From positions 24,510 through 88,509 of the forward strand of contig JABYQR010000185.1 of NCBI GenBank assembly GCA_022592445.1: DNA of 64,000 bases. Reading direction: 5' to 3'. This document shows, in pieces, positions 1 to 9,428 of this stretch. The position numbers and the translations under genes are program-made. The stretch comes from Cytidiella melzeri (taxonomy: Eukaryota > Basidiomycota > Agaricomycetes > Polyporales > Irpicaceae). Each line of letters opens with the position of its first letter. The first letter of the stretch is position 1. The notes under the pieces are model-generated. The model ran no database searches. It saw only the letters and a program-made list of their open reading frames with translations, and was not told the origin of the DNA.

Positions 1-1232
1 CGGCTCGATCTGCATCTCATACAGGTTACCAGATTTAGTTCTGTGTCCAATAGTACGGGTGCCGTCTTTGATGATCAGCGTTTTGTTGCGTCCCTCGTAT
101 GATAGTCCAGCCGCGGTAAGTCGCCCAAGAGAAACAAGATTGTATTTCATCGACGGAGCAAAGATTGCATCCCTAAGGGTGACGGCCACAGGTCCCTTTT
201 CGGCGATGAAGTTCACGCGGACGTTACCACGTCCGAGTGTGGGACAATTCCCGACACCGTGGATGAAACTAGCGCCTGGAGTGAAGTTTGTGAACAATGA
301 TCGATCATTCACTACATGTGAAGTTGATCCGGTATCACCAATCCAGGCAGCTTGGGAGACGAGTAAACACTCTTCTTCCTCCATTAGGAAGTTGTACTCA
401 TCAGGTTCTCCCTTTGGAGTTTCCTCGGCGGCAACGTTGGAATGTTCCTTCCGTCCATGCCCTTTCCCATGCTTCTTTCCATTACCGTCCTTCTTTTCCT
501 TCTTTCCGGACTTCTGACCGTTTCCCTTCTTTTCCTCGTCCCGACACTCGGGCTTGATATGACCTTCTCGGCCACAGCCGTGGCAGAACACACCTTTCCT
601 AAATTTAGATTTCTTCGGCCTGTTGGCGTATAACGCCGTATCAGAGGTTACGCGATCCTTTCGTCGTTCCTCTTCCTGTAGAATACGTCCTGTAAGATTT
701 GCCGATGTAAGATTATTATCGAGCGTAATAGATGAGACAAGGGGGTCCCAAGATGATGGTAGCGCCGTCAAAATGACGGATGCTAATTCGTTATCGGAGA
801 TCTTGGTCTTCTGAATGAGGTTAATTTCCTGCCAGAGACCCTTGATCTTGCGAATTTCCTCTTCGAGACTTGCACCATCAGCTATGATGTATCTAAAAAA
901 GCGGCGGCGTAGAGTAATGAGAGCAACAGCTCCCTCGTTATTGAAAACATTGGACAGCGCATCAAACGCGTCCTTGGAAGTCTCGGCGGAGACGACGTGC
1001 GCCATCATATTGTTTGATACTCGAAGGCGAATAATGGTAAGCGCCTTGTGATCCTTCTTTGTCCAATCGGCTTGCAAGGCTTTATCAGCCGGTTGTGTAT
1101 TCTCACCATTGACGTACTCTAATAGTCCCATATCAGTGGTAATATTTGGACGCGCCATGTAATATAATTATCGGCGCCTCGAAGTGGATCAATACGATAG
1201 GATCCAGAGCCTTCGGTGGTAGAGGTTGACAT
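1..1232 (-). pseudogene. Ty1/Copia Gag-protease fragment, frameshifted, cut by window edge
   Basis: Reading leftwards from an ATG at 1232, the first ~37 codons look like the start of a Copia Gag (a Y-x-I-x-P-L-x-G-x-x-N-Y-x-x-W pattern) and then hit a stop near 1120. The continuation is in another frame, open from the ATG at 1158 to the window edge. It holds the Gag body, a CCHC zinc knuckle (C-HG-C-GREG-H-IKPE-C, about 560-590), a basic linker and the start of the aspartic protease (WIGDTGSTSH, about 330-350). Copia elements encode Gag, protease, integrase and RT in one polyprotein; the rest lies left of the window. Because the N-terminal and body frames disagree around 1138-1152, this copy is probably inactive. 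The order is that of a normal Copia element transcribed right to left, so a 5' LTR is expected to the right. Family call is firm; the frameshift is an inference from two frames. Confidence 0.85.
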
Positions 1233-1362
1233 AATGTCGGAGTGGGAAAATTTATGATGGGATGCGGCCTAAGGGTGTAATGCCGACGTATTGTCGCCTG
1301 AATTCGAGAACGAGTGATCAAGTCAAGATCTTGAAGAGATAGAGTGTGCATTTCAGAGCTCG

Positions 1363-1675
1363 GGGCTCATAACCTATTGTAATGAGCAGGGCGAGTGCAC
1401 ACGAGATTGAGCGAATGAGATGATAAAATTGAAACTGAAACTATACATGATTTTTATATATTTTACCAAAAGCGGAAAGACAGAATAAAGTAATAAGTAG
1501 AAAGGTGGTGATTAAGTCATTATGAGCGGGTCTGCAGAATGAAGTGGAGAGCGGGATAATAGAAAGAAACTTATGCGCGTAGAATATAGGAATACCGTAA
1601 CGGAACGTACCAATACAAATAGAAATGAAGAAACGGAAGCATACGGCGTTAGACGGAAAGCGCGGCCAATCGTTG
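1363..1675 (-). repeat. Probable Copia primer-binding site and start of its 5' LTR
   Basis: On the minus strand GGTTATGAGCCC (1374-1363) lies about 130 nt upstream of the Gag start and resembles the initiator-methionine tRNA primer-binding site used by many Copia elements. A TGTAATG at 1378 (plus strand) would be the matching LTR terminus (TTACA on the element strand). The remainder up to the LINE insertion at 1675 has no convincing gene and may be LTR sequence. The outer LTR boundary could not be found; the LINE may have landed in it. Confidence 0.4.
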
Positions 1676-1688
1676 ATGAGCGCATTGG
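1675..1688 (+). repeat. LINE target-site duplication, left copy
   Basis: GATGAGCGCATTGG is repeated exactly directly after the LINE poly-A tail. A 14-bp duplication is in the usual range for target-primed reverse transcription. The left copy contains an ATG that is in frame with ORF1. Confidence 0.85.
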
Positions 1689-2647
1689 GGGTACCGCGGC
1701 ATGCCCCGCGCAACGCATCAAAAGTCATCACGGTAAAACTGTCGAGTGGTACAGTTAATGTCTCTGAGATACCCAACGACCAACAGCTTCTCAGTACGTT
1801 CTCAATCGTCTACGAAGAGGCTAAGATGACAGGTCAACTCCCTCAAGACGCTCCTGGCGTCCTCTTTGTGCGGTGGATCAATAATGCCCTGCAACTACAA
1901 TTCCGCTCTTCGCCCTGCGAAGGAACAGAGGCGGTCGTCGAATCGTTTTGGAGAGCATGTGTGGGCCTGAGCGGAGCCACCCCAATATGCTCCAAGTTCC
2001 GCTTCCGCAACGGTATACTTTACCGTCGCGTTCCATTCCCTGATCCGGCTAAAGCATCTTCGGACGAGTCTGTCCAACAGATCAAAAACGCCCTTTTGAG
2101 CCAATACGCTTGGGAGGGAGTCACTATGATTGGTAACCCCCGCATTCAGATTACCGAAGGGTCATCCTACGGAACTGTCTTTGCTGACTTCTACGATAGC
2201 TCGACTTCACGTTATATGCGACAGATAATGCGCCAGGTGGTGTACCTAAACGGGGCCACTTGCCGGGCTATCCAGGCGCACAACTTCCGACCAGCAACCC
2301 CGCGCTGCGCGATCTGCCAGCGTTGGGGCCATCCGGCCGACATATGCCGCTCACAGGTAGTGAGATGCCCCATATGCGCACAGCCTCATGACGAGCGCAA
2401 TCACGAGCACCTGGCGCCCCTTGCGCCCACCAAGTGCTTCAACTGCGGTGAGCCGCACCGAGCTGACTCTGCTGATTGCTCCTTCTTCCAGCACCGCCGC
2501 GACCGCGAGTGGATTCAGAACCACCAACCCGCCACGCAGACGGCCCGTCAAGTACCACACATCGACTCCCGCCAGGTCCCACAGACCAGGCGAACTACCC
2601 GCATTGGCATGGGGCGACAAGGCCCCAGCCTCGGTAGAATGATATAG
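1676..2647 (+). CDS. LINE ORF1 protein (nucleic-acid-binding, zinc knuckles), probably 5' truncated
   Basis: The frame is open from 1625, but the only ATGs ahead of the conserved part are at 1625 (in flanking DNA) and 1676 (inside the target-site duplication). From 1676 it gives about 323 residues. The middle is a compact alpha/beta region like the RRM-type part of LINE ORF1 proteins. The C-terminal third carries CCHC-type zinc knuckles: CAICQRWGHPADIC, a CPIC..H..H cluster and CFNCGEPHRADSADC. ORF1 proteins coat the element RNA and act as chaperones in the RNP. The start codon would come from duplicated host DNA; whether any ORF1 protein is made is unknown. Next in-frame Met is at 1826. Confidence 0.8.
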   Translation: MSALGVPRHAPRNASKVITVKLSSGTVNVSEIPNDQQLLSTFSIVYEEAKMTGQLPQDAPGVLFVRWINNALQLQFRSSPCEGTEAVVESFWRACVGLSGATPICSKFRFRNGILYRRVPFPDPAKASSDESVQQIKNALLSQYAWEGVTMIGNPRIQITEGSSYGTVFADFYDSSTSRYMRQIMRQVVYLNGATCRAIQAHNFRPATPRCAICQRWGHPADICRSQVVRCPICAQPHDERNHEHLAPLAPTKCFNCGEPHRADSADCSFFQHRRDREWIQNHQPATQTARQVPHIDSRQVPQTRRTTRIGMGRQGPSLGRMI

Positions 2648-5600
2648 TACTCCCAACATGACCACAGAAACACAGAACACTTTCAAGGTAATCTCTTTTA
2701 ATGCAAACCACACAGCTAATAATACTGCAGCGGTGCTGCAGCACTTTGTTCGAGCTGACGCCATTCTCATTCAAGAACCTTCGTACTCGGTTCTGAAACG
2801 AACCCCTTTTACTACCAACCCCCAGGGTGACGAATACTTTGGGACGCAAGCGCAGTCCGCGGACTGGCTTCTCCTCGAAGTCACTGACATCCGACAGGCT
2901 AGGGTAGCCTGCTATGTTAACCGCAGGTGGGCGGGATCCAACCCGCGCACACGTCACGATATAATTTCACATCCCCACCTTCTATGCTTCTCCCTCACCT
3001 TCAGCCACGAGGAACGTTTCTTTCTCAACATCTACAGCCATCCCGACACCCATGATGCCACTCACACTCTTCTCGCCACACACCGCCTCCCCGCATTTAC
3101 TCTGGTAGCAGGCGACTTCAACCTTCATCACATGCTTTGGGAAACAGGACGCCGAGATGAGCGCCACGCACAAGACCTCATTGACTTCATGCCGGATATT
3201 GGTGTGTCCCTGCTGAACGCACCAGACATCCACACACACTTTCCGCATCGGCGCGGATTTGCGCCCTCGGTTATTGACCTCGCGTGGATTGACTCTGCAA
3301 TGATCAACCACCCACTCACGGCTCTTACAGTTGATGCCGACATGCGCATGGGGTCGGATCATGCCATCCTGGCCATTGACATCCCCACCGTTCCAGAGCA
3401 CATTGCTTTCCCGCGCATCACTCCCAACTCGGACGCTGAGACTGAGTTCATCCTTAATATCCTGGACGCTGCACATTCGCGCGTCGATGACTCTCTCTCC
3501 TCTTCCGAAGATCTCGAACAGTCGCTGACCCTCTTTTTCAATTCTATACAGGAAGCTTTTGATAAGCATGCAATCAAACCGCGCATCTCGAGCCACTCAA
3601 AACCATGGTGGAATGAGGAGTGTCGCGAAGCACTCAGGGTGTTCCGCCATTCGGGTTTACAGGAGGACCGTTGGGCCTTCTTTCGAGCAGTACGAAAGGC
3701 CAAACGTCAGCATTTCGATAGTGTCATTGCTGACATGGCGGCGAAGAAACGCGTGTGGGACCTCACTGCCTGGACCAAACCACGTCCCATCTCGACGATG
3801 TCCCACATCAAGGGAAGCGACGGAACCACTTTCTCATCCTTTGACGAGTTCGTTACGGGGTGCTCTAATCAGTTCTACTCGGCTCAAGATCGCCCTGTCG
3901 ACTTGTCCATTGTCGAAGTCCTCGAACAGCGGGACGAGCAACCCTTCCCCCCCTTCTCTCGACAGGAATTGAAGGAGTGCCTTGCAACAACCTCTTCGCG
4001 CTCGGCACCAGGCCCAGACCACCTTACTTGGTCAATGATCAAGACCCTCGTGGCTGATCATGAAATTGAAGCGTATATCCTATCCGTATTCAATGCATGC
4101 ATCACTAACAGTTTTTGGCCTTCACAGTTCAAATCGTCAATCACCGTCGTCATCCCGAAGCCCAAGAAGACGGACTACTCGGTGTTGAAGGCGTATCGCC
4201 CAATTGTCCTCCTGAGCTGCATGGGCAAGCTCATGGAAAAGATGATTGCCAATCGCATGCAATACGATTGCGTGCGTTTCCAACTCCTGCACCCCTCGCA
4301 ATGTGGAGGTGTCCGTCATCACTCAACAGACGACGCGGGCCTTCTCCTCGTGCATCACCTTCGGGCTGCTCGAGCGGCTGGCCTGCACTCATCATGCCTC
4401 GCCATGGACATCGCGCAATTTTTCCCTTCTATAAACCATCAGTTACTGGTTGCCATTCTTCGACGACTAGGGTTCCACTCTTCGCTATGCGAATTTGTGG
4501 CCGCCTACCTCTCCAACCGCACCACCCAGTTTCGATGGGCAGAGAGACTGTCTGGCCCGGTGAATTGCACCGTTGGCGTAGGCCAGGGCTCATGCCTTTC
4601 CCCCCCTTTCTCGGCGTTAGCTATTACACCCGCGCTCTTTGCCATCTCCAAACTTTTGCCCACTCCAAGTTCCATCCTCCGCCTTTTGCTCTTATTTTTC
4701 GTCGACGACGGCACCCTCGCCATTTCTTCCGACTCGCTTGGCACAAATGTTTTTATTCTAAAAAACCTTTACCTCCACATTACCAAAATCTTCGCTCGTA
4801 TAGGCATTATTCTTGAATTAGACAAGCTCGAACTTGCCCACTTTCCCCTTCCCAGATACCATGGGCCTTTACCCTCCCTTTCCGTTTCCATTGATAATTC
4901 TTCGGTAACTCTCCCTCCCAAACACGTTTGGCGTTACCTCGGCTTTTTCTTCGATTCTCAATTGAACTTCAAGTATCATGTACGCTTCTATGCCACAAAG
5001 GCCCTCAGCACGGTACGAGGATACCCCATGCTGGGAAACTCCAACCGCGGCATCGCTCCGGCGCAAAAGCGCCTCCTGTACATCTCCTGCGTCCGCCCCA
5101 TCCTCACATACGGCTTTCGTCTGTGGTTCAACCCCCGCAAACCCCAAAAGACTCTCATTTCATCCCTCTCACAAGCCCAGTCAGCTGCCGCAAGGTGGAT
5201 CCTGGGCGCATTCCGCACATCCCCCACTGGTGGGATGGAGATCCTCGCCGGCCTCCTTCCGATTCGCCTCCACCTCCGAAAGATTTTCGACATATCCGTC
5301 CTTCGCACTCAATGCCTCCCCCCAAGTCATCTCGTCACCATCGCTGCCACTCCCAAATCGAACCGCAACACATCCCACTCCATCGGATTCCCCGTCCATA
5401 ATGTTCTTCCTCACTCACACCTACCCCTCCAAATTCACCATCAAGCCGCCACACCCAACCTCGAACCTATCAGCCATTCGCACCCTGAACTACAACCCGG
5501 AAATAGAGTAATAGATATTTTTGAGTCACGCATTTCTTTTAATCTTGACCATCCTAAGAAATCTTCTGACGCTTTCAAATCTTGGCTAGAAAATAAACAG

Positions 5601-6661
5601 TCATTCATAAGTCGTTTATCCACCTCCCCCTTAACCACTTTCGCCTTCTCGGATGGGTCAGCACGCACAGGAACTCCGGACGTTGCCGCCGCCGCATACC
5701 GCTTGTACGTTGGAAGGGCTCTTGTAGCTTCTATGGCATTCACGTACTCCAACGCCACGTCTTTCGACGCCGAACTCCTAGCCCTCGCCGCCTGCATCGC
5801 GCGTGGCATCAACATCACCACCACCGACCTCCACATTTTCTGCGATAGCGAATCTGCCATAACCACTCTCCTCAAAGTCGAACCGCACTCCGCGCAAGCC
5901 ATATCCATCAGCATCACCAGCCGATTGCGCGCATGGTTCTCTCTGAATTCCGCAGCGCATCTTCATATTCATTGGTGCCCAGGACACGTGGGCATCGAGC
6001 AAAACGAGTCGGTGGACCAGCAGGCCCGAGCAGCACTGGCAAACCCCAACCCTATACCATTCACCTCGGTCGCATGGACCAGGAAAACAGCCAAGATTCG
6101 CGCAGCTGCGGCGTGGGCGAACATGTGCCAACAACCCGCATACCGCGGCCACAATTTCCTATGCGGACGACGACCGATCGCTCCCAACACCCACAAGGGT
6201 GGGAAGTTTCTCACTCGCTTCACCACCAACGCGTTGGTCGCTCGAGCAGCTCGAGCCATTCTAAATCACGCACCCACTGGAGAATACCGGTCTCGATTCT
6301 TTCCTACCGAAGCCACTCGCTGCGACCAATGCAACGTCTTACAATCGCGCATGCACATCCTAAACCAATGTACTCGGTATCGCCGGCCGCGACGCAACTT
6401 CCTGGAGTTCCTCAAGAACTCCGCTGACCCTGACCCTGCTCTTTATTCCTTCTTACTTGAAAACCCTCTTGCATTTACATTCGAACACGCTCCCACCAAT
6501 AATGAGCAGTCAATGATGTGGTAGTGTACATTCCTTGCGCGTTTCGCGCGTCTTGACATCTAAGTCTTCCTGTTACGCGTACGTTATTATGTGTATAGTT
6601 CTACGTTTTGTACCGTCCCTGGCTTCGCCGACGTTTAATATCATTGATTTAAAAAAAAAAA
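1689..6661 (+). mobile_element. LINE (non-LTR) retrotransposon with RNase H, Tad/I-like
   Basis: About 4.97 kb, bounded by a 14-bp duplication and ending in an A11 tail. It has two ORFs: an ORF1 with zinc knuckles and an ORF2 with endonuclease, reverse transcriptase, RNase H and a terminal Cys motif, separated by about 10 nt. This is the layout of fungal Tad-like and I-like LINEs. ORF1 is short for the group and begins right at the duplication, so the element is probably 5' truncated. Both ORFs are uninterrupted, which suggests a recent insertion. It sits next to, perhaps inside, an older Copia LTR. Confidence 0.92.
2658..6524 (+). CDS. LINE ORF2: endonuclease-reverse transcriptase-RNase H polyprotein
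   Basis: A 1288-residue uninterrupted ORF. Residues ~8-245 form an APE-type endonuclease (FNAN near the N-terminus, ILIQEPSY, GDFNLHHMLW, SVIDLAW, GSDHAIL). Residues ~430-760 are reverse transcriptase with a YRPIVLLS block and the catalytic FFVDDG box near residue 680 (FVDD instead of the commoner FADD/YADD). Residues ~995-1120 are RNase H (AFSDGSAR, DAELLALAA, CDSESAI, HWCPGHVG). The tail has a CDQC...H...C motif near 1221. The enzyme nicks the target and primes cDNA synthesis from the 3' end. All recognisable catalytic residues are present, so the protein may be functional. Confidence 0.95.
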   Translation: MTTETQNTFKVISFNANHTANNTAAVLQHFVRADAILIQEPSYSVLKRTPFTTNPQGDEYFGTQAQSADWLLLEVTDIRQARVACYVNRRWAGSNPRTRHDIISHPHLLCFSLTFSHEERFFLNIYSHPDTHDATHTLLATHRLPAFTLVAGDFNLHHMLWETGRRDERHAQDLIDFMPDIGVSLLNAPDIHTHFPHRRGFAPSVIDLAWIDSAMINHPLTALTVDADMRMGSDHAILAIDIPTVPEHIAFPRITPNSDAETEFILNILDAAHSRVDDSLSSSEDLEQSLTLFFNSIQEAFDKHAIKPRISSHSKPWWNEECREALRVFRHSGLQEDRWAFFRAVRKAKRQHFDSVIADMAAKKRVWDLTAWTKPRPISTMSHIKGSDGTTFSSFDEFVTGCSNQFYSAQDRPVDLSIVEVLEQRDEQPFPPFSRQELKECLATTSSRSAPGPDHLTWSMIKTLVADHEIEAYILSVFNACITNSFWPSQFKSSITVVIPKPKKTDYSVLKAYRPIVLLSCMGKLMEKMIANRMQYDCVRFQLLHPSQCGGVRHHSTDDAGLLLVHHLRAARAAGLHSSCLAMDIAQFFPSINHQLLVAILRRLGFHSSLCEFVAAYLSNRTTQFRWAERLSGPVNCTVGVGQGSCLSPPFSALAITPALFAISKLLPTPSSILRLLLLFFVDDGTLAISSDSLGTNVFILKNLYLHITKIFARIGIILELDKLELAHFPLPRYHGPLPSLSVSIDNSSVTLPPKHVWRYLGFFFDSQLNFKYHVRFYATKALSTVRGYPMLGNSNRGIAPAQKRLLYISCVRPILTYGFRLWFNPRKPQKTLISSLSQAQSAAARWILGAFRTSPTGGMEILAGLLPIRLHLRKIFDISVLRTQCLPPSHLVTIAATPKSNRNTSHSIGFPVHNVLPHSHLPLQIHHQAATPNLEPISHSHPELQPGNRVIDIFESRISFNLDHPKKSSDAFKSWLENKQSFISRLSTSPLTTFAFSDGSARTGTPDVAAAAYRLYVGRALVASMAFTYSNATSFDAELLALAACIARGINITTTDLHIFCDSESAITTLLKVEPHSAQAISISITSRLRAWFSLNSAAHLHIHWCPGHVGIEQNESVDQQARAALANPNPIPFTSVAWTRKTAKIRAAAAWANMCQQPAYRGHNFLCGRRPIAPNTHKGGKFLTRFTTNALVARAARAILNHAPTGEYRSRFFPTEATRCDQCNVLQSRMHILNQCTRYRRPRRNFLEFLKNSADPDPALYSFLLENPLAFTFEHAPTNNEQSMMW

Positions 6662-6675
6662 GATGAGCGCATTGG
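6662..6675 (+). repeat. LINE target-site duplication, right copy
   Basis: GATGAGCGCATTGG follows the A-tail directly and matches 1675-1688 in all 14 positions. Confidence 0.85.
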
Positions 6676-7426
6676 CGCATCACTCGGTGGACCTTGGATT
6701 AACAACAAGCGCCACAATATTTGTTGAGTTTGGTTGTCCGCGACTGTAGGAGGTCCAGGTGCGCTCATATCCGCCCGACATCGAATTCGCTTGGGAGTGT
6801 AGGTGTAACTATCTACAACCTGCCCAGACTTAATGAACTGGCTGTAATATTGTCACCGGCGCGTTCATACAGCGACTGGCCTCCAGCAACCGTGATTTGG
6901 AGGGACAGAGTACAGGAGAACAAACCGATCTCCATCGCTCTGTTTCCGCTGCAGCCTTCAGACCCATCAACGAGTTGTATTAAGTACTCATGCTTCTTAT
7001 TGTATTGTGCATGAAAGGTGTCTCTGACACCCTACCACCGCGGCCTATCGTTATTGGGATAGCTGTAAGGAAACAGCGAAAGAGCACGATTTACGCAGAA
7101 CGCAGGTTGGAACAGATAATGTAGATGCTTTGAGAAGGTGGAAGGAGGAGGGGCATCATTAGAAGAACTGATCCAATTGCGCAGGGGATATGTGGGTAAC
7201 TCGTCGATATAGAGAATTGTGTGACTAAAACGCTAACCAAAGCTCATGTGCAGTTGCCAACAAAGTCCAGGTGCTACTGGTAGAAGTATATCAATACCGT
7301 CCATAATGCGGAAAAGAGCTCATAATTGGTTAGGGCAGCAGACTCCAGAATCTGACAGTGTAGTTAGAGGTTTTGGGATGACGATATGAGAGCAGGCACC
7401 TACAAAAATAATCCTTACTGATTACT
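6676..7426. other. Spacer without a recognisable gene
   Basis: About 750 bases between the LINE and the next gene. Short open frames exist but none has family resemblance or a convincing start and splice pattern. The left part should be the continuation of whatever sequence the LINE interrupted (possibly Copia LTR). The right part contains the 3' end of the minus-strand membrane protein gene. Confidence 0.5.
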
Positions 7427-9158
7427 TTACGCAACGGCATCCGCTTGTGTATTGGCGGTCGCAGGGTGACTCGTTAATGTCGCCGTAGGTGCTCCCTGCC
7501 CTTCATCTGCTACTTTTGCTCCACCGCGAAGATTGGTATATGCAGGCGGCAACTCAATTGTCTCACTCGGTCCAGCGTCGTCGTGCTGAATGATGTTGAC
7601 AGGTCGGAAACTAGAAGGTGCAGGAGACTTGCGCATGCCGGTGGAACCAGTCACCGCCGATTGGTCAGGTGTAGAAGACCTTTCGCCGGATAGGTTTGAG
7701 TAATGGGACTGACGGTTGTCAATGCTTGGTCGGAGTGCACCGGGTACTGTGCTCGTGATGGTGGAGCTGGCTGTGGGCTCCGGCACGATGAAGGGCTCGG
7801 GCTGATAATAGTGTGGGGGGTGTCCATCTTGATCTTCCCCATCGTTGAGTAGATCAACTGGACGCTTTTGTTGTTGCTTATGGAAGCGACGACGCCTCCA
7901 GAAAAAGAGAGCAATCAGAAGGAGAGCTATGAGTCCAACCACGCCTCCAACGACACCACCTAACAATGGAACTTAGACAGACTATTGGTCGTCAGGAAGA
8001 TGAGTGGTTGCTCACCAACTATTGAACCTGTGTTGTCGTGTTTAGAACTACCGCTGCTGCCTGTACCTGCTCCTGAGGTACTCGTCGGATAACTGCCACC
8101 AGCAGGGGAGCCAGGGGTCGAAGATGGCGAGTTCGAGTCTAGACAGCTACTATCGCCGTTGTTGTTGTTATTGATGAAATAGGTTGAGCTTCCTCCGCTG
8201 CCTAGGCCTCGATCGTCACCAGCAATAATAACAATGGTGGTCCCTGCTCGCACCGACGGTGTCCAGTTGTAGCCGGTTCCTTGCTCTGCTACCTGCGTGA
8301 TTTGACCCGCAGGTATCATCAGAGATTGTCCACCCGGAATGACGCCAGCAAAGAAGGGAGTCCTACGTGAAGCAGGCATCTGTTTAGGAGTACTGACAGT
8401 AGAACAGATTATCGCCATCTTACCCTTCCACGCCTGCCGTAGGATCCCACCAGAAGCGAGTAGGGGAGCATTGCGAAAGACTGTTCGGCACCAAACTATA
8501 GAAGAAGCCCGGCTGAACCTGCTGATTGGGATCGAAACAGCTTGCATCGGAGTTATCTAAAACCGTGACTGCTGCAGTTGCACCACCGGATCCGAAGCCA
8601 GACTTGTCAGACACCTGCAGAACGAGGGTATGAGCCTATGCGTGAGTGGGTGTAACCGTTGATGTTTCATGACTAGCAGTGCCACCGGCTTGCCCTCTCG
8701 ACGATGACCTCACAAGCCGCCTGAATCTAACCAGCATGTCGCAACACGGGTACAGGGGAGCTCTGGGGCAGCGAAGTAACACAGCAGCTGACCCAGGAGG
8801 CCTCGTACATATTTCGTGAAGGCCACCGCGGTGGCCCCACCACCAATCATGCATACCGCCGCCATAATTGAAGAGGAGAAGGGACAAGTACCTGGACGAT
8901 AAACTGAGAGTTGGTCGGATAAGTCAATTGGAAGGTCACAGAGCTGCTAGTGAAGTTCTGCTCTATGATCTTTCGAACCTCCTTTCCAGTGGAGAGGGGT
9001 GTTGGTCCAAAAGGAATGACAAGAAGATTATATGGTGGCTGACCGGAGCCTGCGATGTTGACGGTAAGATTACCGCATTGACGGGGCGTGTCCTCGAGGT
9101 CGAAGCTGTAGGCGGCCACCAGGGAAGGGAGGAGCAGAAGAGGGAGATATCGCGACAT
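7427..9158 (-). CDS. Secreted-type single-pass membrane protein with cytoplasmic tail
   Basis: Four exons on the minus strand (9158-8892, 8614-8424, 8362-8016, 7959-7427) join in frame to about 445 residues. An N-terminal signal peptide (MSRYLPLLLLPSLVAAYS) is followed by an ectodomain starting with a Cys and a motif on binding/averaging of physical properties common in mushroom surface proteins (CGNLTVNIAGSG, GFGSGGATAAVTVL, GVIPGGQSL). A Ser/Gly/Thr-rich stalk, one transmembrane helix (VVGGVVGLIALLLIALFFW, split by the last intron) and a basic, proline-rich cytoplasmic tail follow. The topology is type I. Families like this are abundant and functionally uncharacterised in Agaricomycetes; a cell-surface sensor is a guess only. 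Confidence 0.8.
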
Positions 9159-9428
9159 CGTGTTCAAGAAGCTGCGCGCCGTCTTGAGGGGCGAGACAGT
9201 CGCACGAAGGCCGCTGACCGTGGTGGTAGACGAAAGAAAGCAGGAGATTGTTCGGGATCCACAGCGAACGGTGACCATCATCCCGTCACGTCATAGGCGC
9301 CGGTGCCGACGGGCGTTTTGTTATCTCCGACATACATATATATACTTCTTATGTCTTATCCACTGCCGCAAAATGACAACAAGCGGGCTCATCATGACCA
9401 TCTAAGTACTACATCATACAGAGTTGCT

